DNA from: an uncultured Oscillospiraceae bacterium | GTDB taxonomy: Bacteria; Bacillota; Clostridia; Oscillospirales; Oscillospiraceae | DNA: 12,616 nt | NCBI GenBank assembly: GCA_934565795.1 | Contig: CAKTIM010000039.1 | Location: forward strand, 1-12,616 | Direction of reading: 5' to 3' | Part shown: positions 6,518 to 12,616 of the stretch, piece by piece | Numbering within the stretch: position 1 is the stretch's first letter | Layout: each line of letters opens with the position of its first letter | The notes under the pieces: generated by a model | What the model was told of the DNA's origin: nothing | Databases searched by the model: none | The model's input: only the letters and a program-made list of their open reading frames with translations | Translations under genes and position numbers: made by a program

Positions 6518-7975
6518 TCACTCCACATCAAAAATTGCTTTGATCTTCAGAAGCGCCGCCTCCGATAACGTGAAATCGTCGCCGATCGTGCCGTCGTGCA
6601 GATGCAGAATCCGATTGCAGGTGCGGCAGACAAATTCATAGTCATGGGTCACGATGAAGATGACCTTGCCCGCCTCGGCAAGCTGGCGGACGAGTGCCGA
6701 CAGATGCAGCATGCTGTCGGCATCCAGGCCGCTGGTTGGCTCGTCAAATACCAGCAGCTCCTTGCCGCAGACCATGGAGACTGCCGCCGCCAGCCGCTGC
6801 TTCTGTCCGCCGGACAGGGTGTTCGGGTGGCGCATCCGAAGCGGGGCAAGCCCCAGCTGCTCCAGCGTCTGCTGCGCCAGCATGGTGTCCGGGTGCCGGA
6901 TCCCCAGGGTGCACTCAGCTTCCACGCTCTCGGCGAAGAGCTGATAGTTCACATCCTGCATGACCATGTAGGAGCGCTTCCTGCGTGCTCCGGCTTTCTG
7001 CACGCTGCCGTTCCAGCGGTACTCGCCGGAGGCCTCCCGGTGCAGCACGCAGAGCGCACGGGAAAAGGTGGTTTTTCCCGCGCCGTTGCGGCCCACGACG
7101 GCAATCACGTCGCCGGGCCGGGCCAGCAGGGAAAGACCGCGAAGCACCGGCTGCTTCCCATAGAATAGGCTCACGTTTTTCAGCTTCAGCACCGGCGCGG
7201 CGGTGGGGGAGGGAAACCATACGGGGCGTTCCTCCCGCAGCTCCACCGCCCGCAGCCCCATGTCCAGCCGCTGCCGGGACGCAATCAGGCGGAATTGGGC
7301 AGGTGTCCAGTCGCCCGTCAGTGCCCCCGCCTCCAGATAGAGGATGCGGTCTGCCACATCCATCAGGTAATAGAGCCGGTGCTCGGCGATAATGACGGTT
7401 TTGCCCTGGGCCTTGAGGAGCCGGAGGTGTTCACGCAGTTGGGTGATTGCCTCCATGTCCAGATTGGACGATGGCTCGTCCAGTAGATAGATATCCGGCC
7501 CCATGGCGTAGACTGAGGCAAAGGCGATCTTCTGCTTTTCGCCGCCGGAGAGCGCGAAGATGTTGCGCCCCAGCAGCGCTTCAATGCGCAGCTCCCGCGC
7601 GCTTTCTGCCACACGCGCCCGCAGCGCCGCCTGGGGAATGGCCCGGTTTTCCAGACCGAAGGCAATTTCGCTGTCGGTATCCACATTGAAAAACTGCGTC
7701 CGGGGATTCTGAAATACGCTGCCCACCTGCCCGGCAATGCGGTACATGGGCAGCTCAGAGAGATCCACGCCGTCCAGCAGCACCCTGCCGGTCAGCGTCC
7801 CGGCGAAGAACTGGGGAATCAACCCGTTTATCAGCCGGGTCAGCGTGGTCTTTCCGCAGCCGCTGCGGCCGCAGAGCAGAACGCATTGCCCATCTGGAAT
7901 GGTAAGATTGATGTGCTTCAGGCAGCCCTCCGGGCTGTCGGGGTAGGAAAAGGATACATCCTGAAATTCGATCAT
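6518..7975 (-). CDS. ECF transporter energising ATPase, two ABC domains fused (EcfA1-EcfA2)
   Basis: This 485-residue cytoplasmic protein has two ABC ATPase domains in tandem. Domain 1 has Walker A GRSGCGKTT (36-44), the EcfA-type Q-loop VFQNPRTQFF, signature LSGGEKQK (142-149) and Walker B IYLLDEP. Domain 2 has Walker A GRNGAGKTT (295-303), signature LSGGQKQR (387-394), Walker B LLVFDEP and the switch histidine in IVTHDYEF. Both sites look competent. The layout matches YkoD-like fused ATPases that power energy-coupling-factor uptake systems together with EcfT. The start ATG abuts the ecfT stop (TGAATG on the minus strand), and the end nearly touches the half-transporter start. This strongly implies one coupled operon. 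Confidence 0.95.
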   Translation of the reverse strand: MIEFQDVSFSYPDSPEGCLKHINLTIPDGQCVLLCGRSGCGKTTLTRLINGLIPQFFAGTLTGRVLLDGVDLSELPMYRIAGQVGSVFQNPRTQFFNVDTDSEIAFGLENRAIPQAALRARVAESARELRIEALLGRNIFALSGGEKQKIAFASVYAMGPDIYLLDEPSSNLDMEAITQLREHLRLLKAQGKTVIIAEHRLYYLMDVADRILYLEAGALTGDWTPAQFRLIASRQRLDMGLRAVELREERPVWFPSPTAAPVLKLKNVSLFYGKQPVLRGLSLLARPGDVIAVVGRNGAGKTTFSRALCVLHREASGEYRWNGSVQKAGARRKRSYMVMQDVNYQLFAESVEAECTLGIRHPDTMLAQQTLEQLGLAPLRMRHPNTLSGGQKQRLAAAVSMVCGKELLVFDEPTSGLDADSMLHLSALVRQLAEAGKVIFIVTHDYEFVCRTCNRILHLHDGTIGDDFTLSEAALLKIKAIFDVE

Positions 7976-8677
7976 TCAGCCCACTCCCTTCCATAGAAGC
8001 TCACCGGCAAAAAACAGGCAGAAGCTCCCCATGGCCAGCCAGTCCGCCGCCCGCATCCGAATGGATACAAGGCAGGTACGCGGCTTCGGGTTTTCAATGC
8101 CCCGGGTCACGGCGGCAATAGACAGCTCATCCGCCGCGTTGGAGGCCGCCGTCAGCAGGGGCACATAGATGCAGTTCACCGTCATGGCAGGGGCGCGCAG
8201 AAAGCCGGCGAGGGAGGGCGATACGTCCCGCAGGCGCATGGCGTCCTTGATAAAATGCCAGTCCTCCTGGACAGTCGGCAGATAGCGGAGCATGACCGCC
8301 AGGGGAATGGTCAGCTTTTTCGGACAGTGAAGCGCCGCCATGGCGCAGAGAAATTCATTGACCCTGGTGGTGCGAATGACAAGCCCCGCCAGCATTGCGC
8401 AGGCATAGACCTTGTGAAGCAGGCCCAGAAAGGCAACGAACATCGTCCGCCAGGTGCCAACCATCACGCTCATGCACCAGGTTGTAAACAGGCAGACAAG
8501 CCCATAGACGGCAGCGCCCCGCAGGGCGTACCGCCATTTTCCGCAGCAGGCGGCAAGCAGCCCGATGAGCGCCACCAGCGCAAACTGAAAGGGAAGGCCG
8601 GGGGCCGCCATGGTGCACAGCACGCAGAGTAGGAGCAGGCATAGCTTGGTGCGCGGATCGAGATGCACCGCGCTCAT
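7976..8677 (-). CDS. ecfT: ECF transporter transmembrane component EcfT (CbiQ family)
   Basis: This 233-residue membrane protein has several hydrophobic helices in the first 130 residues. They are followed by the cytoplasmic coupling region with the two Arg-containing EcfT signatures, AMRLRD (146-151) and AVTRGIE (189-195), which dock into the EcfA ATPases. A last hydrophobic helix is at 212-227. EcfT holds the substrate-binding S component and transmits the ATPase movement. Its ATG overlaps the stop of the S-component gene (ATGA). Confidence 0.93.
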   Translation of the reverse strand: MSAVHLDPRTKLCLLLLCVLCTMAAPGLPFQFALVALIGLLAACCGKWRYALRGAAVYGLVCLFTTWCMSVMVGTWRTMFVAFLGLLHKVYACAMLAGLVIRTTRVNEFLCAMAALHCPKKLTIPLAVMLRYLPTVQEDWHFIKDAMRLRDVSPSLAGFLRAPAMTVNCIYVPLLTAASNAADELSIAAVTRGIENPKPRTCLVSIRMRAADWLAMGSFCLFFAGELLWKGVG

Positions 8678-9276
8678 TTGGTGATACCGGCCTTTTCAAA
8701 CTGCCGCCGGAGCATCCGGCACCCGATAAAGCTGCTGACAGCCGCCGCCAGGACAGTACCCACCAGCATGATGACCAGGATCCAAACCGTTCCCGTTGCG
8801 CGCATGGTGTCGATGTAGCTTTGCTCCGTACCGCCGGAGAGCATGGTCTTTGCCCAGCCGTCCGGGTTGGCAAAGAACACGAGATAGGACGCCGTGCCGC
8901 CCAGGGACAGCAGAATATAGGAGAGGGAATTGATAATTTTGCTCCTGTACTGCCTGCCGCCTGCGCAGAGGTCGGCGACGATGCCCATCACCAGGTATCC
9001 CAGCGCCATGGCCCAGTGCATCCCGGTTACGAACCAGATAACGCAGAGAATCGCGCCAAGAATGGTGACGGCCCAGCGCTTGGGCACCTTCGCCAGCATC
9101 AGCAGATACACCGGCCCACAGAGCAGCGCGCTGCCGATGGGCATATAGAAGGTCAGCACCGGGTTCGGGGCGAAAAAGATGCCGCCGACAAGGGCAAACA
9201 CCAGGAAAAGGGCGGAAAAGATGCCGACGGTAACCAGGTCTTTTACGGTCAGGCCTTTTTTATGAATGGTTTGCAT
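8674..9276 (-). CDS. ECF transporter S component, MptD / Trep_Strep type
   Basis: This 200-residue protein has about six hydrophobic helices and matches in style the family known as MptD or Trep_Strep (TIGR02185), putative S components from Firmicutes and Treponema. It is expected to bind the imported substrate; the substrate of this family is not established. The start is placed at the ATG at 9276 because AGGAG lies 8 bases upstream. The frame stays open to 9480, but that extension crosses the divergent promoter region and overlaps the regulator start, so it is not real. First gene of the operon S-T-AA-ABC. Confidence 0.88.
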   Translation of the reverse strand: MQTIHKKGLTVKDLVTVGIFSALFLVFALVGGIFFAPNPVLTFYMPIGSALLCGPVYLLMLAKVPKRWAVTILGAILCVIWFVTGMHWAMALGYLVMGIVADLCAGGRQYRSKIINSLSYILLSLGGTASYLVFFANPDGWAKTMLSGGTEQSYIDTMRATGTVWILVIMLVGTVLAAAVSSFIGCRMLRRQFEKAGITK

Positions 9277-9313
9277 AATGAATTCTCCTTTGCATTGAAT
9301 TTTGCGTCGATTT

Positions 9314-9367
9314 GACGGTTTGACTTTTGCACCGTCGTTTGCTATAATTCGGTTAGTGACTGCTAAC
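9314..9367 (+). promoter_or_regulatory. Promoter of the regulator gene with overlapping inverted repeats
   Basis: TTGACT (9320-9325) and TATAAT (9343-9348), 17 bp apart, read toward the AraC-type gene. GACGGT (9314-9319) and ACCGTC (9331-9336) form an inverted repeat straddling the -35 box, and GTTAG (9352-9356) / CTAAC (9363-9367) another just after the -10. Both are operator candidates for auto-control and for the divergent ECF operon. I could not find a clear consensus promoter for the ECF operon on the minus strand, as expected for one that needs an activator. Confidence 0.7.
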
Positions 9368-9405
9368 TGCAAATGAGAGTACCACACAGCAGCAATTTCA
9401 TCAAT

Positions 9406-9461
9406 ATCCGGCGGCGGATTCTGCCGGATCGTTGCAAGGAATTGTCTCTTTGTTGCAAGGA
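9406..9461 (+). promoter_or_regulatory. Operator-like repeats in the leader of the AraC-type regulator
   Basis: GTTGCAAGGA occurs twice, at 9431-9440 and 9452-9461, exactly 21 bp apart, the two-turn spacing typical of direct repeats bound by AraC-family proteins. Just upstream ATCCGGC (9406-9412) and GCCGGAT (9423-9429) can form a 7-bp hairpin with a 10-base loop. The second repeat includes the ribosome binding site, so binding or folding could also affect translation. Confidence 0.5.
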
Positions 9462-9466
9462 GGGCT

Positions 9467-10447
9467 ATGAAAGCTGACATATTAAAGGACTTCTACCGCC
9501 CGCTGCTGGAGCAGAACAATTTCCGGCCTGTTCCGTGCCCGGAGAAGTTCGGCCCGGCAGGGCGGTGCTGGGAAATCGCGCCGGGGGTCGGCGGCGGCTA
9601 TTACTGGGTCTATGCCAAGCAGGATCTGTTTGATATCAAAATCCATGATTTCTTTTTCCATGAGGATTTCTGCCTGGATGTGGAGATCCCGGAGTGCATC
9701 AGCATCCAGTGCTACGGCTCCATTTCCGGGGAGGCACTGGATCCCTACCGGCGGCTTTCCGCTGGGGATATTCAGACCATCGTGGGCGGCAAGCAGCGCT
9801 ACCGGGCCTTGATCCACAAGCGCATCCCCGTTCATGCGGTGGGCATTGAGATTCTTCCGGCCTATTACGAGGATATTTTGAAGCAGCAGTACCCCGACGA
9901 CTACCTTGATCTTCCCGCCGCGTTTCAGAGCGTGGATCAGGCGGCGGATTTTCCCGCTATGTCGAGGCTGTTGTTTGAGGTGGAGAATTACCGTGGCGAC
10001 GGGATGGCGGCGGCGCTCTTCTACGAGGCCAAGGTGACGGAGGCCATCGCCCTGGTGGTGGATGCCTGGAAGCGGCAGCGACAGCGGCAGGCGCGCCTGC
10101 TTTCTGCGGGGGATCTGGCGGGACTGGATAATGTGGCCAGCTATATTGCCGACCACTATGCCTTCGATATCCCGCTGGAGCGGCTGGCCGGCATCGCCTG
10201 CATGAGCCAGAGCAAGCTGAAGGGCTGCTTCAAGCAGCATTTTGGCTGCACCGTTACCCAATATATCCAGGGCCGCTGCATGAGCCAGGCTGAGCACCTG
10301 CTCATTGATACGGACTTCACCATGGGCCAGATCGCCCAGATGATCGGCTACACCACCTCCAGCCGCTTTGCGGAGCTGTTCAAAAAGAGCACGGGCATCC
10401 TGCCGATCGAGTATCGGAGGATCGCCCGCAGGGAGCGGCCGGTGTGA
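9467..10447 (+). CDS. AraC-family transcriptional regulator, PchR/YbtA-like
   Basis: This 326-residue protein has an N-terminal sensor part (about 1-215) and a C-terminal AraC DNA-binding domain with two helix-turn-helix units (about 222-320). The first is around PLERLAGIACMSQSKLKGCF and the second around TMGQIAQMIGYTTSSRFAELF. The overall pattern, including the sensor region and the SRFAELFKK segment, resembles PchR/YbtA regulators, which activate siderophore uptake genes when bound to the loaded siderophore. It is divergent from the ECF operon and its most likely controller. The ribosome site AAGGAGG ends only 3 bases before the ATG, an unusually short spacing, but no better start exists nearby. 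Ligand unknown. Confidence 0.9.
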   Translation: MKADILKDFYRPLLEQNNFRPVPCPEKFGPAGRCWEIAPGVGGGYYWVYAKQDLFDIKIHDFFFHEDFCLDVEIPECISIQCYGSISGEALDPYRRLSAGDIQTIVGGKQRYRALIHKRIPVHAVGIEILPAYYEDILKQQYPDDYLDLPAAFQSVDQAADFPAMSRLLFEVENYRGDGMAAALFYEAKVTEAIALVVDAWKRQRQRQARLLSAGDLAGLDNVASYIADHYAFDIPLERLAGIACMSQSKLKGCFKQHFGCTVTQYIQGRCMSQAEHLLIDTDFTMGQIAQMIGYTTSSRFAELFKKSTGILPIEYRRIARRERPV

Positions 10448-10494
10448 GGCAGGATAGGTAAAACAATTTTATATTTAAGATAGGAGACTGGACA

Positions 10495-11421
10495 ATGAAA
10501 ATTTTGGTGTTTGGCGCGGGCGTGCTTGGCTGCAATCTTGCAAGGAATCTGTTTCGCGCCGGTAAGGATGTCGCCCTGCTTGCCCGGGGAAGCTGGGGGG
10601 AGGAAATCCAGAAGAACGGCCTGCGGATCAAGGATAAGTTTTCGCCCAGGGTGTCGGTCACCCCTGTCCCTGTCGTCACTCAGCTGATGCCGGAGGACGG
10701 GTATGACGTGATCTTTGTGGTCATGCGCTATACCCAGCTGGATTCCATTATGGAGACACTGCGGGCCAGCCAGGCGAAGAACATCGTCTTTGTGGGCAAT
10801 GACGTGCGGGCGGATGCCGTTGCCGCCGCGCTGCCGGAGAAAAATGTGCTGTTTGCCTTCGCCTCCTCGGCGGGGCACCGGGAGCCTGACCGGGTGGCGT
10901 CCGTTGACCTGAAAAAGATCACCATCGGCCAGCTGCGGGGCGCACCCTCCAATGAGCAGCTGATTGGGAAAGTTTTCAGCGGCACAAAATACAAGGTGGC
11001 CTACGAGCCGAACATGGGGGATTATCTCCTGTGCCATGCCGCTTTTGTGCTCCCGGTGGCCTTCGCCTGCTATAAGACCGACGGTGATTTGAAAAAGCTC
11101 AAGGGCAACACCGCGTACCTGAGCCGCCTGATCGACGCCAATATCGAGGGCTACCGCGCCCTCAGAAACGCCGGCCATGAGATTCTGCCCAAGGGCGACC
11201 AGAATTTTGAGGGCGCGGCCTATCGCAAGACCTGCCTGCGCTTCTTCAAGCTCATGTGCGCCACCAGCCTGGGCAAGATCTGCGCCTCCGATCACGCCAT
11301 GAACGCCACCGATGAAATGAGCGCCCTGAACCGGGATCTGAAGAAATTCTTCGATGAAACCGGCGCGCAATACCCGGTGTGGCAGGCCCTTGAAAAGGAG
11401 ACCGGGAATTACCTGAAATAA
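10495..11421 (+). CDS. Ketopantoate reductase-like NAD(P)-dependent oxidoreductase, probably not a true PanE
   Basis: This 308-residue protein has an N-terminal Rossmann fold with the nucleotide-binding motif GAGVLG (residues 7-12) and a helical C-terminal domain ending in a recognisable ATDEM-containing segment. This is the two-domain plan of the ApbA/PanE family. In true PanE a catalytic lysine opens the C-terminal domain in a KxxxN context. Here the equivalent stretch reads MGDYLLCHAAFVLPVAFACY with no lysine, so classical ketopantoate reduction is doubtful. The gene starts 47 bp after the regulator stop, with AGGAGA 7 bases before the ATG, and is probably co-transcribed with it. Its substrate may relate to the transporter operon (inference). 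Confidence 0.87.
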   Translation: MKILVFGAGVLGCNLARNLFRAGKDVALLARGSWGEEIQKNGLRIKDKFSPRVSVTPVPVVTQLMPEDGYDVIFVVMRYTQLDSIMETLRASQAKNIVFVGNDVRADAVAAALPEKNVLFAFASSAGHREPDRVASVDLKKITIGQLRGAPSNEQLIGKVFSGTKYKVAYEPNMGDYLLCHAAFVLPVAFACYKTDGDLKKLKGNTAYLSRLIDANIEGYRALRNAGHEILPKGDQNFEGAAYRKTCLRFFKLMCATSLGKICASDHAMNATDEMSALNRDLKKFFDETGAQYPVWQALEKETGNYLK

Positions 11422-11426
11422 CATTG

Positions 11427-11526
11427 AACGGCACCATCAAGCAGCACCGTGCAAACCGGATGGGAAAACCGCAGAGAATCGTACCCTGTGGCTCCAGCCG
11501 GTTTGCGCGGTGCTTTGCCGTTTTTT
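11427..11526 (+). terminator. Long nested stem-loop ending in a U tract (terminator or structured RNA)
   Basis: Three stems nest. The outer is AACGGCA (11427-11433) with TGCCGTT (11516-11522). The middle is a 17-bp arm (11443-11459 with 11498-11514) with only one G-U pair. The inner is CCGCAG (11469-11474) with CTGTGG (11486-11491). A run of T (11521-11526) follows. It lies 6 bp after the oxidoreductase stop and would terminate that operon. It is far larger than an ordinary terminator hairpin. Confidence 0.8.
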
Positions 11527-11527
11527 A

Positions 11528-11556
11528 TTGACATTGATACAGGCTGGTGCTATAAT
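11528..11556 (+). promoter_or_regulatory. Perfect consensus promoter of the small-protein/hydrolase operon
   Basis: TTGACA (11528-11533) and TATAAT (11551-11556) are both perfect, with a 17-bp spacer. The promoter starts inside or directly behind the U tract of the preceding terminator. Predicted transcription near 11563 leaves a leader of about 44 nt before the small open frame. Confidence 0.92.
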
Positions 11557-11606
11557 CTGCAATGCATAACAAATGTTTTGCAACATACTTTTAAAAAAGA
11601 ATTGCC

Positions 11607-11747
11607 ATGAAAAACCATCCTGAATGGAAGGATGCCTGCGATACCGTCCTGTCCCTGCTCTGCGGCGGCTTTGCGCTGCTGGCGGTGGGCATCGCTTGGG
11701 CGAAGGAGCTGGTTGGCAGAAAGAAAGGAAAGCAGACTGAAAAATGA
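11607..11747 (+). CDS. 46-residue predicted single-pass membrane protein
   Basis: The product begins MKNHPEWKDACDTV, has one hydrophobic helix (about residues 14-31, LSLLCGGFALLAVGIAWA) and ends in a basic tail GRKKGKQTEK. The positive C-terminal side suggests the tail stays in the cytoplasm. The ribosome site is weak (A-rich, no AGGAGG). The gene is supported by its position just after a perfect promoter and by the four-base ATGA overlap of its stop with the hydrolase start. The family is not recognised. It may anchor or accompany the hydrolase (inference). Confidence 0.7.
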   Translation: MKNHPEWKDACDTVLSLLCGGFALLAVGIAWAKELVGRKKGKQTEK

Positions 11748-12358
11748 AGAATCAGAAAAATATCGTGGTATACGTCCACGGAAAGGGCGGCTGCGCCCAG
11801 GAGGCGGAGCATTATAAGCCCCTGTTTCCGGGCAGCGAGGTGCTTGGCTTTGATTACCGCGCCCAGACGCCCTGGGAGGCACGGGAGGAATTCCCGCCGT
11901 TTTTTGCCGCCCTGCGGCAGCGCTGCGAATCGCTTACGCTGGTGGCAAACAGCATCGGCGCGTTTTTCTCCCTGTCCACCCTGAATGAAACGCTGGTGGA
12001 CAACGCCTGGCTTATCTCCCCCGTGGTGGATATGGAGAAGCTGATCGGCAGCATGATGCTGTGGGCGAACGTGACGGAGCAGGAGCTAGCGCAGCGGCTG
12101 GAGATTCCCACCCAGTTCGGGGAAACGCTGTCCTGGCGCTATCTGTGCGACGTGCGGGAGCACCCGATTTCCTGGCATGTCCCCACCCGCATCCTGTACG
12201 GCGAAAAGGACAACCTGACCTCCCTGGAGACCGTCACAGCCTTTGCGAAGCGGTGCGGCGCGTCCCTCACCGTCATGCCCGACGGAGAGCACTGGTTCCA
12301 CACAGATCAGCAGCTGCGCTTCCTGGATCATTGGATCACGGAGCCGTGCAGAGAGTAA
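11744..12358 (+). CDS. Small alpha/beta hydrolase
   Basis: This 204-residue protein has the alpha/beta-hydrolase pattern: an HG oxyanion segment (YVHGKGG, residues 10-16), nucleophile elbow VANSIGAFF with S70, the acid in LYGEKD with D156, and the catalytic histidine in DGEHWF with H183. There is no signal peptide, so it should act in the cytoplasm. Such short hydrolases act on esters, thioesters or similar bonds; the substrate cannot be read from sequence. The start overlaps the stop of the preceding small membrane protein, suggesting translational coupling. Confidence 0.88.
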   Translation: MKNQKNIVVYVHGKGGCAQEAEHYKPLFPGSEVLGFDYRAQTPWEAREEFPPFFAALRQRCESLTLVANSIGAFFSLSTLNETLVDNAWLISPVVDMEKLIGSMMLWANVTEQELAQRLEIPTQFGETLSWRYLCDVREHPISWHVPTRILYGEKDNLTSLETVTAFAKRCGASLTVMPDGEHWFHTDQQLRFLDHWITEPCRE

Positions 12359-12484
12359 TCCCCATTGGGACGCCCGCAACCTCCCCTTACAATGCGAATC
12401 AAGTGTAGAAATATTGGTAAAGTCTCGGAAAAAGCGAGAGAATTAAAACATTTTAAGTGCGTAGTAGCCCATATCCATTAATAC

Positions 12485-12515
12485 TTTACAGCCGTCTCTT
12501 CATGTGGTATATAAT
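12485..12515 (+). promoter_or_regulatory. Promoter of the right-edge transposase gene
   Basis: TTTACA (12485-12490) is followed 17 bp later by TATATAAT (12508-12515), which offers a -10 box at 17 or 19 bp spacing. Upstream, 12359-12484 contains only a small TCTCG/CGAGA hairpin (12423-12439) and no gene. The left end of the element was not located. Confidence 0.6.
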
Positions 12516-12544
12516 AAGAAGCCAAGAAAAAGGAGTGCGCCACA

Positions 12545-12616
12545 ATGAAGAACAAGGAAATATATCTGAGCGAAGAAGAGCAGCGATATCTGAAAGACAT
12601 CATCCGCAAGGGTGTC
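12545..12616 (+). CDS. N-terminus of a probable IS630-family transposase (partial, cut by the window edge)
   Basis: Twenty-four codons are visible, beginning MKNKEIYLSEEEQRYLKDII. The pattern 'L-(S/T)-EEE-x-x-x-L' followed by a basic GV turn is typical of the helix-turn-helix start of IS630-family transposases. AAGGAG lies about 10 bases before the ATG. Too short for certainty. Confidence 0.55.
   Translation, partial: MKNKEIYLSEEEQRYLKDIIRKGV

Noticed and set aside
9277..9480. N-terminal extension of the S component to 9480
   Set aside because: It would cross the divergent promoter region and overlap the regulator start; the ATG at 9276 has an ideal AGGAG.
10348..11424. 358-residue minus-strand frame opposite the oxidoreductase gene
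   Set aside because: Antisense shadow; the plus-strand gene has a Rossmann motif, a ribosome site and a terminator.
1..12616. CRISPR array, toxin-antitoxin pair or phage defence cassette
   Set aside because: No regularly spaced repeats were seen. The Fic protein carries its own inhibitory motif and has no adjacent small antitoxin gene. No known defence genes are visible.

Overview
The window looks like a chromosomal stretch from a Gram-positive, Clostridia-like bacterium. The signs are strong AGGAGG-type ribosome binding sites, consensus TTGACA-17-TATAAT promoters, a tRNA gene that encodes its own CCA, and an ECF transporter S component of a type known from Firmicutes and Treponema. I cannot name a species. 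The left third is a mobile, less GC-rich region. The right two thirds are a GC-rich metabolic and transport region, with the start of another insertion sequence at the right edge.

Left region (1-4216): the tail of an unrecognised gene is followed by a Fic-domain AMP-transferase gene with a C-terminal winged helix. A striking array of inverted TTCGCCTA boxes surrounds the fic promoter. Next come a possible remnant of another insertion sequence with a bidirectional terminator, and a complete IS66-family element (1646-4216). The element has matching terminal inverted repeats and tnpA, tnpB and tnpC. Its tnpC is cut by one in-frame TAG codon.

Middle region (4217-9466): a tRNA-Val(GAC) gene on the minus strand has its own consensus promoter and terminator. 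Upstream of it on the same strand is a tightly packed operon that reads right to left: an ECF S component (MptD/Trep_Strep type), EcfT, a fused double EcfA ATPase, and an exporter-fold ABC half-transporter. The junctions overlap, abut or nearly touch. The half-transporter gene also contains one in-frame TAG, and the partner half expected for such proteins is absent. A divergent AraC/PchR-like regulator faces the operon across a 190-bp region rich in promoter and operator signals. The arrangement resembles iron-siderophore or other metallophore uptake loci; this is an inference from gene families and context.

Right region (9467-12616): the regulator is followed 47 bp later by a ketopantoate-reductase-like oxidoreductase that seems to lack the classical catalytic lysine. 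This pair ends at an unusually long nested stem-loop with a U tract. A perfect consensus promoter then drives a 46-residue predicted membrane protein whose stop codon overlaps the start of a small alpha/beta hydrolase. The window closes with the first 24 codons of a probable IS630-family transposase.

No intact gene in the window ends in TAG, while two otherwise full-length genes carry internal TAG codons. Simple inactivation is the likeliest explanation, but amber readthrough deserves a check.
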